Assembly (NCBI GenBank): GCA_017608705.1
Contig: JAFCFJ010000012.1
Location: 1 to 39,231, forward strand
DNA length: 39,231 bases
Direction of reading: 5' to 3'
DNA from: Candidatus Pacearchaeota archaeon
GTDB taxonomy: Archaea > Nanobdellota > Nanobdellia > Pacearchaeales > GW2011-AR1
Under the pieces are notes generated by a model. It ran no database searches. It was given only the letters and a program-made list of their open reading frames with translations, and was not told where the DNA came from. Position 1 is the first letter of the stretch. The number at the start of each line of letters is the position of its first letter. Position numbers and translations under genes: made by a program. Shown here one piece after another: positions 1-9,475 of this stretch.

Positions 1-774
1 TTCCCAGTAGCTCTTGTCATTTACTTTGCTTGCATCATAGATATTTGCTATGTTGCCACATGAATCAACGAAGTAAACTTCATCCTTACCTTCCACGCAG
101 GTGGTTTGTGTTGTGGGCTTGCAAGTAGTATTGAGCGATTCAGCGGTACAAAGATAACCTTCATGAAACTTGCCACCATCTCTCAAACATTCTGCCAGTG
201 TAGTCATTACACAATCGCGTTCGTTTTCTCTCTCGAGAACACATGCCCCATAACTTTGATTTTTAGCCAGCAAAATACACTCGGGCTCTGTTTCTATGCT
301 CGGTCTGAAGTCGAGAGACAAACCATATGTTGCTGCTAATGCCTTACATCTTTGTTCTGTAACGAATGCTACCTCTGTACCGAGAACACAGCAGCCAAGC
401 TTACATTGGAGCAAGCCAGTGCAAGAGCCATCGCTTGTTTCTTGCCATGTGCCACCGCTTGCTTCACACTTGAATTTTGGAACGTTTGCCATGCAAATAC
501 CTTCTCTAGTGTCGTAGCAACAGCCAAGCTTACATTCGCTATAATCATTTCGCTCGCCCTGAAAACATGCTGTCTTGCACATCTCGTTGCATTCATTCAT
601 AGCATATTCTTGACATATGTTTCCTTCCCTATCTTCTTTACATGTCCATCTTGGTTCTCTTGCCTTTGCTAGGCTTGGTACTGAGAGAAAGTAAGCAAAT
701 GAGAATAAGGCAACGATGAGAAGACAAATCTCACTACTTGCCATGCTTTTTGTGAATAGTCGCTTGCCAGACAT
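1..774 (-). CDS. Secreted/membrane Cys-rich surface protein, partial (runs off the left edge; not in the ORF track)
   Basis: Reverse-strand reading from ATG at 774 stays open to base 1: MSGKRLFTKSMASSEICLLIVALFSFAYFLSVPSLAKAREPRWTCKEDREGNICQEY...CKLGCCYDTREGICMANVPKFKCEASGGTWQETSDGSCTGLLQCKLGCCVLG..., with a signal-like hydrophobic N-terminus and repeated CKLGCC motifs. Confidence 0.8.
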   Translation of the reverse strand, partial: MSGKRLFTKSMASSEICLLIVALFSFAYFLSVPSLAKAREPRWTCKEDREGNICQEYAMNECNEMCKTACFQGERNDYSECKLGCCYDTREGICMANVPKFKCEASGGTWQETSDGSCTGLLQCKLGCCVLGTEVAFVTEQRCKALAATYGLSLDFRPSIETEPECILLAKNQSYGACVLERENERDCVMTTLAECLRDGGKFHEGYLCTAESLNTTCKPTTQTTCVEGKDEVYFVDSCGNIANIYDASKVNDKSYWE

Positions 775-775
775 T

Positions 776-1567
776 TTAAAGTGGTGCGGGCACACAAGAT
801 TTTATTGCAATATACATTTCTTGCCCACTCTGCACATCTCTTATAGTGTATATCTTGGTTTCATCTCCAAGTTTTTTTCTCTCTATTTTTATTTTATTAT
901 GGTGTAGTACTGTATAGCCCAGGTCCTCAAAATGACACCATTTCGCTTCAGAGTTAACAATTTCCTGCGCAATAGCAGCCAGATCATAAATTGGAGATTT
1001 TATTCTTATGCTAAAATCTGAAAATCTTTGCGAGCTTTCTTCTTTTCTTATGATAGTGTCTCTCTTTATTATGAACTCCGCTGTTCTTGGTTTCAGCCAC
1101 ACGTAGAATTCAAGGGTTCCGAGGCTAACTTCATAGCTTTTTGCCTCAAATTCCTTTCTGGCAAGACTGAAACAATTTTCTATCTCTGCTTGCAGGTAAT
1201 CTCTGAGCTCTTCTTCTATATGCTCTATCAGTAAGGGCTCTTGATTTATGCATGCTTCATAATAATTTCTTGTATAGCAGAGATAAGCAACAGGAATATT
1301 ATTGTAAAGCTTATATGCTCTTGGATTTATGTAGCCTCCCTGTTTCATTACCAACTCTATGGCCTCATCTATATATGGCCTAATACAACTTACAAGGGTT
1401 GTTTTGAAATCATCTGCATGGGTAACTTGTGGTTTTGGTTGTGGTTTTCTTATCATAAATAGCAATGCAATAACGCTAACCACAATAAGCAACGCTAGGA
1501 TGATGAAAATTGTTGCTTGTGCTTTTTTCCATATTTTATCTCTAGTTTGTATCATTTCTTCATCCAT
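776..1567 (-). CDS. Hypothetical single-pass membrane protein
   Basis: 263 aa ORF with an N-terminal TM segment (ATIFIILALLIVVSVIALLFMI); overlaps the upstream HTH ORF. Confidence 0.7.
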   Translation of the reverse strand: MDEEMIQTRDKIWKKAQATIFIILALLIVVSVIALLFMIRKPQPKPQVTHADDFKTTLVSCIRPYIDEAIELVMKQGGYINPRAYKLYNNIPVAYLCYTRNYYEACINQEPLLIEHIEEELRDYLQAEIENCFSLARKEFEAKSYEVSLGTLEFYVWLKPRTAEFIIKRDTIIRKEESSQRFSDFSIRIKSPIYDLAAIAQEIVNSEAKWCHFEDLGYTVLHHNKIKIERKKLGDETKIYTIRDVQSGQEMYIAIKSCVPAPL

Positions 1568-1743
1568 ATGGTAATCTTGCCTTTTTTTATTCTCTCCACC
1601 TTCTTTTCTAAGGCGAGCTCAAGCAAATAACGTTCGGCAGTGTTCCATGAAATATTAAGAAAGCGCGAAATCTCAGCTGATGTTGTGATCTTATGCTTTT
1701 TGAGAAATTCCATAATCATATGTTTTATGTTATGTTTTGTCAT
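1552..1743 (-). CDS. Small winged-HTH DNA-binding protein
   Basis: 63 aa; MEFLKKHKITTSAEISRFLNISWNTAERYLLELALEKKVERIKKGKITIW resembles a wHTH domain. Confidence 0.65.
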   Translation of the reverse strand: MTKHNIKHMIMEFLKKHKITTSAEISRFLNISWNTAERYLLELALEKKVERIKKGKITIWMKK

Positions 1744-1866
1744 ATTATCTAACCTAAATTTTATAATATGTTAAATAATATGATTAAATATAAATATAGT
1801 TTAAATATTTTTCTGCAAGGCAGTAACAATCTAAGACAGTGTTGAGAAAGTGCAGGGCTGAAATTA

Positions 1867-2592
1867 TTATTCTTCCTCAACACGCGGAGCGAGAATAAAG
1901 GCCATTTCTATTTCACTGGTCTTGAACTCAAGCTTCATAGGATAGTCGGTTGAAAACTCGACTGTTGCTTTTTCGCTGAACTTTGAAGCTTTAATAAACT
2001 TTTCGAGATATTCTATGCTGTATTTCGCTCTTGCTTCCTTTCCTTCTATTTTGGCCTCATCACTAGAAAATTCTGCCCTTGTTGAGTTAAGACTTCCTTT
2101 GGCCTCTATTATGAATTTCCCATCTTTCACTTCAAATACACATGAATCAGCTACCACAGCACAGTCATTAATTATGTCAACGAGGTCCTGGCTATTAAGC
2201 TCTACTTTACAGCCAAACTCTAGGCTCGGCATAGCTTTTTCCTCCGCTTCTATGTTTATGAGGGAAAGCGCGAACTCGCGCCTTATTTTATCCTGGATTA
2301 TTACTTTGAGCATATTCTCTTCTGTTTGCAGAACTATCGGTGTGCTTGAGCCAGCCCTTTTCAACACAGCTTTAAAACTTTCAAGGTTTAAGCCAATTAC
2401 CTCCTCATCTGCTTCGAATTCTGTGAAGGTTTCACGCGGCAGCCTGAAAGAAACAAGTGCTACGTTAGCAGGATCAATTGCCACTATGCTAAGGCCGTTT
2501 TTGTCTACACGCAGTCTCACCTCTATAACAAGCTCCGAGATGATCGCTATGGCCTCAGCAAGCAGTTTTGGTTTTTCTATACGTAGCAACAT
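1867..2592 (-). CDS. pcn: DNA polymerase sliding clamp (PCNA)
   Basis: 241 aa; PCNA-like sequence including VRLRVDKNGLSIVAIDPANVALVSFRLP and C-terminal MAFILAPRVEEE. Confidence 0.93.
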   Translation of the reverse strand: MLLRIEKPKLLAEAIAIISELVIEVRLRVDKNGLSIVAIDPANVALVSFRLPRETFTEFEADEEVIGLNLESFKAVLKRAGSSTPIVLQTEENMLKVIIQDKIRREFALSLINIEAEEKAMPSLEFGCKVELNSQDLVDIINDCAVVADSCVFEVKDGKFIIEAKGSLNSTRAEFSSDEAKIEGKEARAKYSIEYLEKFIKASKFSEKATVEFSTDYPMKLEFKTSEIEMAFILAPRVEEE

Positions 2593-2679
2593 TTTCTTAA
2601 TACAGAGCCACAGGTTCTTTTTAAACTTTATCTCACCCCCCCAGCAAATCTATTTAAACTTTTATTCTTTTTTCCTTAC

Positions 2680-3984
2680 ATGGTTGAAAAAGAAAAGTGT
2701 GAAAAACTTAACAAGCTGGCGCTTGCTTACTACACAAGGCAGGATGTTCGCAAGGCCATATTTGAGTTTTCAAAGCAGCGCGAAGTTGTGCCTCGTTATC
2801 TCGAGGGCTTCGGCAAGCGCCCCGACATGCTTCATTATGAGGGTGATGTGATACAGTTTGTGAAAAAAGGCGCTACCTCCTTTCATTGCTCAGAAGAACT
2901 TTGGCGAGACCCTCTCGCTTTGAACACAGAGCTTAGCCGTGAGCAACTTGATGAAATGCGTGAGGGCTGGGACTTGCTTATAGACATAGATAGCAAATAT
3001 CTGGATTATAGTAAGATTGCTGCTCAGCTAATCATAGAAGCGTTGAAATTTCATGGCATAGAAAATTTTGGCATAAAATTTTCTGGTTCAAAAGGTTTCC
3101 ATATCATTGTACCATGGCAGGCATTTCCTGAGCGAGTTCATGATAAGGAAACGAGAAAGATGTTTCCAGAATGGCCTCGTGCAATATGTGCTTATTTGAA
3201 TGAGATAATAAGGCAAGACCTCGTGGAGCAGATAACAGAACTAATTTCAGAAGAGAGAAAAAGCTATGTTAAGGATTTTGATGCTGCCAAACAGGTAATG
3301 CCAGATATACAACTTGTTTCCTCACGACATCTATTCCGTTCGCCATATTCACTCCACGAAAAAACAATGCTTGCAAGTACTGTGCTTAGAGAACAGGAAC
3401 TCAAGAGGTTTGAACCACGCGATGCAGATCCGCTTGGCGTTACCGTGCGAGATTTCTTGCCAAACGCGGACAAGGATGAAGCAAAGGAATTGTTAGTGCA
3501 GGCACTTGACTGGCAAAAATCCAAACAGCAGGAAACGAGGTTATCGCGTCCTACTGCAATGCCAAAGATAGAAGCAAAACAGCTCACGCCGGAAGTTTAC
3601 CCGCCATGTATAAGAAAAATCCTTTCTGGCTTAGAAGATGGAAGAAAGCGTGCACTATTTATCCTATTGAATTTTTTTCGTATGCTTGACTTAGGTGAAG
3701 ATGAGATTATCGAGAGGGTGGAAGAATGGAATAAGCGAAATAAACAGCCGCTGAAGCAAGGTTATGTAAATTCGCAGCTGAAGTGGCATTTCAAACAGAA
3801 GAAACTTATGCCTCCTAATTGCGATAAAAGTATTTATAAAGATATATTGGTGTGTGAGCCAGATGAACTTTGCAAGCTGATTAAAAATCCGCTGAACTAC
3901 ACCACAAAGAAATTAAGATTTTCGATGCGCGCAAGGAAAGCTAAGAAAAGTAAAAATGAAGATAAAAATAAAGAGCAAAGATAA
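2680..3984 (+). CDS. priS: DNA primase: PriS catalytic core with PriL-like Fe-S C-terminal domain
   Basis: 434 aa; DIDSKYLDYSK, SGSKGFHIIVPW, SSRHLFRSPYSLHEK; C-terminus YPPCIRKIL...PPNCDKSIYKDILVCEPDELCK has four Cys as in PriL-CTD. Confidence 0.88.
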   Translation: MVEKEKCEKLNKLALAYYTRQDVRKAIFEFSKQREVVPRYLEGFGKRPDMLHYEGDVIQFVKKGATSFHCSEELWRDPLALNTELSREQLDEMREGWDLLIDIDSKYLDYSKIAAQLIIEALKFHGIENFGIKFSGSKGFHIIVPWQAFPERVHDKETRKMFPEWPRAICAYLNEIIRQDLVEQITELISEERKSYVKDFDAAKQVMPDIQLVSSRHLFRSPYSLHEKTMLASTVLREQELKRFEPRDADPLGVTVRDFLPNADKDEAKELLVQALDWQKSKQQETRLSRPTAMPKIEAKQLTPEVYPPCIRKILSGLEDGRKRALFILLNFFRMLDLGEDEIIERVEEWNKRNKQPLKQGYVNSQLKWHFKQKKLMPPNCDKSIYKDILVCEPDELCKLIKNPLNYTTKKLRFSMRARKAKKSKNEDKNKEQR

Positions 3985-4327
3985 GGAGATTATAGCAGAG
4001 CTCTATGATAACAAAACAGCTAAGGCTATAGCAAGCATCTTGCCATTGAAAGCCAGAGCAAGAAGATGGGGCGACGAAATATATTTCCCTGTTCCAATTG
4101 AAATTGAAGCAGAGAATCCGAAGGCAATTGTTAAGAAAGGTGAACTCGGATTCTGGCTTGAAGGAAAGTGTTTTTGCATCTTTTTTGGTAAAACACCTAT
4201 ATCTGAATCTGACGAAGCGATCAGACCAGCATCAGAGGTTAATGTTTTTGGCAAGATAGTCAGCGGTATGGAACTCTTGCGTTCAGTCGAAGAAGGTGAT
4301 GAGATCCATATAGAGATTGTGCAGTAA
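3956..4327 (+). CDS. Cyclophilin-like (TM1367-type) protein
   Basis: 123 aa; LPLKARARRWGDEIYFPVPIEIEAENP...GKTPISESDEAIRPASEVNVFGKI. Confidence 0.7.
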   Translation: MKIKIKSKDKEIIAELYDNKTAKAIASILPLKARARRWGDEIYFPVPIEIEAENPKAIVKKGELGFWLEGKCFCIFFGKTPISESDEAIRPASEVNVFGKIVSGMELLRSVEEGDEIHIEIVQ

Positions 4328-4328
4328 A

Positions 4329-5156
4329 ATGGAAACACAAAAGAACGAAAGAAAGACAGATTTTGTGAATGTACGCGATATCGCAGATTTTCTTTACTGT
4401 CCTCGCAAGGTTTTTTTGAGACGTGTTATGGGCAAGCGCGAAACAAGGAATAAGGCGATGGTAAAAGGTATGATAAGGCATAAGATCTATGATGAGTTCA
4501 ACAAGAGAGAACGTTTTCTTGTTATGGGTATAGACAGACCACTTGACCGTGATGCCCTTTACTCCCTTTACGAAAATATTCTTTTTGTTATCTCATCTGA
4601 GGTTTTCGAACAAAATAAGCATCTTGTTTCTGGCTATGGAATTTCTCGTGAGCTTTTTTGGCAAGAGTTTTTGGAGCGTGCTCGTGAAGATATTGTTGTT
4701 AGGGTTAATGCTCTTTTAAGGCTAATAGAACAAAACATATTTGCGGAGGAGCTTTGGCAAAAGCTTGAGCCAAAGTATTATTCCGAGTATGTCCTAAGAG
4801 ATGAAAAGCTTATGCTGAAGGGAAGAGTCGACAGACTTCTTTTGTCATCTAATCATGTTGTGCCTATAGAAATCAAGAGCTGTAATGTTCTCGAACCATA
4901 CTTCACTGATAAGGTCCAGCTTGCAGCATATGCGATGCTCGCAGAAAGCATGCTCGGAAAGAGGGCGCCAATAGGAAAGCTGAAATATGGCAACCGAATG
5001 TATACGGTTATCATCACAGATAAGCTCAAGAATAAGGTGTTGGAAGTGCTTGGAAAAATAAGAGACATGGAGAAGACAAGAGAGGAACCACCAATTAGCT
5101 CTAATTTCAGAAGATGTGAGAAATGCGGTCTGCGCACTTTTTGTTTTGGCTCATGA
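4329..5156 (+). CDS. Cas4-like / RecB-family Fe-S exonuclease
   Basis: VRDIADFLYCPRKVFLRRV; LMLKGRVDRLLL...IEIKSC; QLAAYAMLAE; C-terminal RRCEKCGLRTFC. The ATG at 4329 is preferred over the track's TTG at 4317. Confidence 0.82.
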   Translation: METQKNERKTDFVNVRDIADFLYCPRKVFLRRVMGKRETRNKAMVKGMIRHKIYDEFNKRERFLVMGIDRPLDRDALYSLYENILFVISSEVFEQNKHLVSGYGISRELFWQEFLERAREDIVVRVNALLRLIEQNIFAEELWQKLEPKYYSEYVLRDEKLMLKGRVDRLLLSSNHVVPIEIKSCNVLEPYFTDKVQLAAYAMLAESMLGKRAPIGKLKYGNRMYTVIITDKLKNKVLEVLGKIRDMEKTREEPPISSNFRRCEKCGLRTFCFGS

Positions 5157-5200
5157 AGATGTTCCGAAATACTTTTAAATTGGAATTACCTCTGGTGGTC

Positions 5201-6994
5201 ATGAAAAAAGGATTATTTTTTAGCCTGGCTTTTGTCTTAGTCATCATCCTTACCTCTTTTTTTGTATTAGCACAGGAAGATAGCAATGTGGATAGGGCCT
5301 ATTCTTGTCTTAAATCAAAGGTAGAGAATAATTGTGCAAAGCTTAGTCATGAGGAAATTGTTTTTTCCCTCTTAGCCTTGGCCTACGATTCAGATGTGCA
5401 GAATGAATGCAAGGATGCGCTTGAGAAAAAAGCAGATGCTGATAATTGCTGGCCCTCTGGCGCATGTACTGTTAAGTCTACAGCGCAGGCTATAATAGCA
5501 CTCAACTATGTAGGAGAGGACACAAGCGAGAGCGAGGAATGGTTGTTGAAGAATACAGGTGCAAGCGATTTGATTTGGTATCTTCAAATAGACACAAGTG
5601 GCGCGGCCAGCTGTTCCATAAAATATGACGACACAAGTGTTATGGTAACAATAGGCGAGGACAAGAAGATAAGCGGCAATACAGGAAGTTGTTTAAGCTT
5701 AGCATATGGTGATTACTGGCTTCAAATAGCAAGCAAATGTTTCGATAAAAATTTCACTATTTCTTGTGATAGCGATTTTTCTACAAATCTTCTTTATAAG
5801 AAAAAAGATAGCAACGTGATATATGTTTCAAGCGAAACAAAATCTGCTCCAGCAGACGGCAAGACAGAGCATAAAGTGAAGGCACTATGCTTCAAGAAAG
5901 GCACTTCTTGCGATTATGAAGCTACACTCTGGGCTACACTTGCGCTAGCAAAGACCGGGCATGACATATCGGCATTTGTTCCATATCTAACTGCTTATGC
6001 TAAGGAGAACGAGAAACTTATGTCCTATGCATTTCTCTACATTCTCACAGGTTATGAAGAATATCTCAACGAGCTCGTGTTGATGCAAAAACAGAATAAG
6101 TATTGGATGGAATCTGATAATAAGTATTATGATACTGCCCTTGCTCTGCTGGCATTACAGAGCACTTCTGTCCAGGAGGCAGCTAGTGCTAAAGAATGGC
6201 TGTTGAGCGTTCAGACAGATGAGGGATGTTGGCACAATAACAATATTCGCGATACTGGATTTTTGCTTTATGCTGGCTGGCCAAAAGAGCCGAGCATTGG
6301 TGGGGCAGGTGGAAAGATAGAATATTGTAATGATTATGGATATTATTGTGCGGCAAGGCAAGAATGTACTGATATTGGTGGCGAAATCTTGGAAAATTAT
6401 TTCTGCGATGGCATGGAGGTGTGCTGTAGCAAACAACCACCTGAGCAAACATGTGAGGAGAAAGGTGGGATAATTTGCAGTGAAGGTATGGAATGTACCG
6501 GTGCCTTAGTTGAGGCCAGCGATACGACAGAATGCTGTATGGGAAGTTGTGTTGTCCAAGAGAAGCCAGTAACAGAGAGTGAATGTGAGATTAGGGGCTA
6601 TACATGTAGATTTGGGTGCTTGGCTGATGAAATAGAACAAGCATATGAGTGTGATGGCGATAAGGTATGCTGTGCTCCCACACCAAGAGAAAAAAAGAGC
6701 TACTGGTGGATATGGTTGCTTATTATCCTCATAATTCTTACAGCATTGGCGATAGTATTCAGAAATAAGCTCCAGATATGGTTCTTCAAGATGAGAAAGG
6801 GTAAAGGTCTTGGCAGAGGAAAACCAGGACCAAAGCCACCAACGACACCAACAGTGCCTGCAGTCAGACCCAAGATCCCAATGCAAAGAACTCCTGTAAC
6901 GCCTCGCTTGCCACGACAACCCATGCCACGCAGAACAAGAACTGATAAAGAGCTCGAGGAAACGTTAAAGAAGCTAAGAGAAATAAGCAAGTAG
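5201..6994 (+). CDS. Surface protein: alpha/alpha-toroid (terpenoid-cyclase/TED-like) ectodomain, Cys-rich modules, C-terminal TM
   Basis: Signal peptide at MKKGLFFSLAFVLVIILTSFFVLAQ; helical repeats (YYDTALALLALQSTSVQEAASAKEWLLSVQTDEGCW); three Cys-rich modules; TM WIWLLIILIILTALAIVF and a basic tail. Confidence 0.7.
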   Translation: MKKGLFFSLAFVLVIILTSFFVLAQEDSNVDRAYSCLKSKVENNCAKLSHEEIVFSLLALAYDSDVQNECKDALEKKADADNCWPSGACTVKSTAQAIIALNYVGEDTSESEEWLLKNTGASDLIWYLQIDTSGAASCSIKYDDTSVMVTIGEDKKISGNTGSCLSLAYGDYWLQIASKCFDKNFTISCDSDFSTNLLYKKKDSNVIYVSSETKSAPADGKTEHKVKALCFKKGTSCDYEATLWATLALAKTGHDISAFVPYLTAYAKENEKLMSYAFLYILTGYEEYLNELVLMQKQNKYWMESDNKYYDTALALLALQSTSVQEAASAKEWLLSVQTDEGCWHNNNIRDTGFLLYAGWPKEPSIGGAGGKIEYCNDYGYYCAARQECTDIGGEILENYFCDGMEVCCSKQPPEQTCEEKGGIICSEGMECTGALVEASDTTECCMGSCVVQEKPVTESECEIRGYTCRFGCLADEIEQAYECDGDKVCCAPTPREKKSYWWIWLLIILIILTALAIVFRNKLQIWFFKMRKGKGLGRGKPGPKPPTTPTVPAVRPKIPMQRTPVTPRLPRQPMPRRTRTDKELEETLKKLREISK

Positions 6995-6997
6995 CAA

Positions 6998-8218
6998 ATG
7001 AAACTGCCACATTACTTTTTTGCTTTTGTTATGCTTTTGATTATTGCCCAAACTGTTGTAGCGCAGCCACAAATAATCCTCAAAAAGAATGTGTTTTTTC
7101 CTGGCGAAACATTACAGGCAGAAATTCATGGCGTGTTCATTGATGGCCTGGACAAGGCTAACATAGCTTTATACAGAGAGAGGCAGATCCCTGTAATTTA
7201 TGATCTTGGGAAAGTAGGAAAAAAATATCTTCTCTACATGGTCCTGCCAGAAAAACCTGGAAACTATTCCATAAGAATTAGTGGCGTAAAATATGAAACT
7301 GCGGACGGCATTAGTGATGAACCGCTCAGCGCAAATTTTAGCGTGCAGGAGAGCAATTTTTCCACATTTTCTGTGAGGCCCGGCTTTATTTTTACGTCTG
7401 GAACATTTACCATATTTATCAAGAGTCTTAAGGACAGCATTACTGTAGACATAGAGATGAACGGGACAGAAGAGAAAATAGAATTGTTGCCGAGAGAAGA
7501 AAAAAAGGTTGCACTTTCCTTGCCGTCGAATTTTTCTGTTACTTCTCTCACTGTATCGTCAGGAGAAATAAGCTACGAAATTCCTGTATTCGTGTATAAG
7601 GAGCAATCCATGAATGAAACACAGCACTTAGCAGAAAAGCCAAGAATAATGTTCATTCCTTCTGTTGTGAATGCTACAATCCTTAAGGGGCAAGAATGGT
7701 CTTATCAGGTATATCTATGGAATTACGGTAATGAAACTCTCAGCAATGTGAGTATAAATGCTGATTATGCTATAGACGTGTTTCCAGCCAACACAGCATT
7801 GGATGCAGGGGAGAAAAAAATTATCACGGTAAGATTGAGGGCAGAAAAGGATTTAGCTTTCAACATCATCGCTTTTGTCCCTGGATTTGAAAATTTTTCA
7901 GCCAAACTTTATGTAAAAATAAATGTTACAACGAACGATTCTGATGTGATGTTGCCAGAGCCTATTATTCCACCACTTACATGCAGGGAAAGGAATGGTA
8001 CTATTTGTGATACTAATGAAATATGTCAAGGCGAAGAAATTGCAACAATAGACGGAAACTGTTGTCTTGGCAAGTGTATTGAGCAAAGAGAGAACAAGAA
8101 AAAAAGGCTTGTTGGTATCTTTTTGCTGATTGTTTTGCTTATCCTTGTAGCTGTTATAGGAAAACTTTCAAAGAAAAATCCACGAGCAGGATTAAAACAA
8201 AAAGCCACAAAGAAATGA
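6998..8218 (+). CDS. Secreted membrane-anchored protein with a Cys-rich module
   Basis: 406 aa; signal peptide, beta-rich repeats, CRERNGTICDTNEICQGEEIATIDGNCCLGKCIEQ, C-terminal TM. Confidence 0.7.
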   Translation: MKLPHYFFAFVMLLIIAQTVVAQPQIILKKNVFFPGETLQAEIHGVFIDGLDKANIALYRERQIPVIYDLGKVGKKYLLYMVLPEKPGNYSIRISGVKYETADGISDEPLSANFSVQESNFSTFSVRPGFIFTSGTFTIFIKSLKDSITVDIEMNGTEEKIELLPREEKKVALSLPSNFSVTSLTVSSGEISYEIPVFVYKEQSMNETQHLAEKPRIMFIPSVVNATILKGQEWSYQVYLWNYGNETLSNVSINADYAIDVFPANTALDAGEKKIITVRLRAEKDLAFNIIAFVPGFENFSAKLYVKINVTTNDSDVMLPEPIIPPLTCRERNGTICDTNEICQGEEIATIDGNCCLGKCIEQRENKKKRLVGIFLLIVLLILVAVIGKLSKKNPRAGLKQKATKK

Positions 8219-8221
8219 CTG

Positions 8222-8716
8222 CTATTTCTTTTTCCTGCCTCTTTTTTTCTTGCTCTCGTTTCCTTTTTTACTTTTATTATTTTCTTTTTTCTTCTTTCCT
8301 TCCTTCTCTTTCTCTGCTTTCTGCTTTATGCTTGAAATAAGCAATCGCAGTTTTCTGTTTTCAAAGTAGAGTGTTTTGGCTATTTCATCATACTTGTGCA
8401 GTCTTGCAATTATCTCATTAAGAAAATCTGTCAGTTCAAAATTTTTCAACATGGTTTCTTGTGGATCTATTACCTCTATATGTGACGGCATATACTTAAA
8501 GATCACATTTGCGAGCTCTTGTATCGTATCGACCTGTGCCTCTATCTCAGCAAAAGTTGTGAAAAGCCCGCCTTCTCGAGATTTTGGTTCGTGTATTTTC
8601 TTATCCAAAACCTTTACTCCTTTTTCTTCCTCTAATTTTTCGACAACCTTGTTCAGCTGTTCGACTATGAAATTTGCAGGCCTTCCAAGAATCTCTATTA
8701 TGAATGAAACATGCAT
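8222..8716 (-). CDS. Conserved-looking hypothetical protein with Lys-rich tail
   Basis: 164 aa ORF; ordered N-terminal part, low-complexity KKK/EKE C-terminus. Confidence 0.6.
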   Translation of the reverse strand: MHVSFIIEILGRPANFIVEQLNKVVEKLEEEKGVKVLDKKIHEPKSREGGLFTTFAEIEAQVDTIQELANVIFKYMPSHIEVIDPQETMLKNFELTDFLNEIIARLHKYDEIAKTLYFENRKLRLLISSIKQKAEKEKEGKKKKENNKSKKGNESKKKRGRKKK

Positions 8717-8717
8717 C

Positions 8718-9131
8718 TTATATCTTCCTTTTTGCCATCATCACAAGGACGAAAAGCAAAAAGGCAACAAACCAGTGGATTGCATGCCTTTTAATCTTTT
8801 CGCTTCCGGCTTCATATACAACATTTTCCTTTTTACTTGGCTTACTTTGGCCAAGTTTTATCACATTGCTTGTTTTTACAATTCTCTTTTTGTTTCGTTT
8901 TCTCTCTTCCGAGTCATTACCTTTTCCTTTCTCTTCATTGTCCCTTCTTGTGGGCTCGATTTCATGTTTATTTTTTTCATTGATCTCTTTCTTTTCTTCT
9001 TCTAGGTTTTCATCTATTTTTATGCTTTCTTCACCTGTTTTTCCTGACTTTTCGCTGGCCTCAACAACTATACTATAATTTTCTTCCGCAAGGATTTTTG
9101 TTGTACCTGTTTTTCTTATTTTTAATATCAA
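8718..9131 (-). CDS. C-terminal part of a membrane-anchored protein (probable frameshifted gene)
   Basis: Starts at a TTG overlapping the stop of the upstream ORF; charged stalk then C-terminal TM HWFVAFLLFVLVMMAKRKI. Confidence 0.55.
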   Translation of the reverse strand: MILKIRKTGTTKILAEENYSIVVEASEKSGKTGEESIKIDENLEEEKKEINEKNKHEIEPTRRDNEEKGKGNDSEERKRNKKRIVKTSNVIKLGQSKPSKKENVVYEAGSEKIKRHAIHWFVAFLLFVLVMMAKRKI

Positions 9132-9475
9132 AATTGCATTCCGATATAATTTTCTACTTTTAGCTTAATCGAGGTATCATTTCTTTCGGGAACTTTTATA
9201 GCATTTTTAACATAGTAGAAGGTTGAGCGCCATTTTCCTTCGCTGAATACTCTGCCAATTCTCTCGCCGTTGGTTCCGAGAACTTCTGTTTTTATGTCAT
9301 AGCTTCCATCTTCTACATCATTAAGCATTACATGAACAGTAAAATTCTCACCCACACGAACAAACACAGGTGAGTTGAATTTTACCGAGACAGCGCGAGC
9401 TGTATTCATGCATAGAAGAAAAAAGGCAATAGCTATCATGACCACATACCAGCTATTTCCTCGCCACATGGACAT
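9128..9475 (-). CDS. N-terminal part of a secreted protein (probable frameshifted gene)
   Basis: 115 aa with signal peptide (WYVVMIAIAFFLLCMNTARAVSV) and beta-sandwich-like sequence, ending abruptly in GMQF*. Confidence 0.55.
   Translation of the reverse strand: MSMWRGNSWYVVMIAIAFFLLCMNTARAVSVKFNSPVFVRVGENFTVHVMLNDVEDGSYDIKTEVLGTNGERIGRVFSEGKWRSTFYYVKNAIKVPERNDTSIKLKVENYIGMQF

Noticed and set aside
2015-2851. 278 aa plus-strand ORF
   Set aside because: Antisense to the PCNA gene and overlapping the primase start; composition is a mirror of the real CDS
8376-9078. Overlapping plus-strand hydrophobic ORFs (209 and 124 aa)
   Set aside because: Antisense of lysine-rich minus-strand genes
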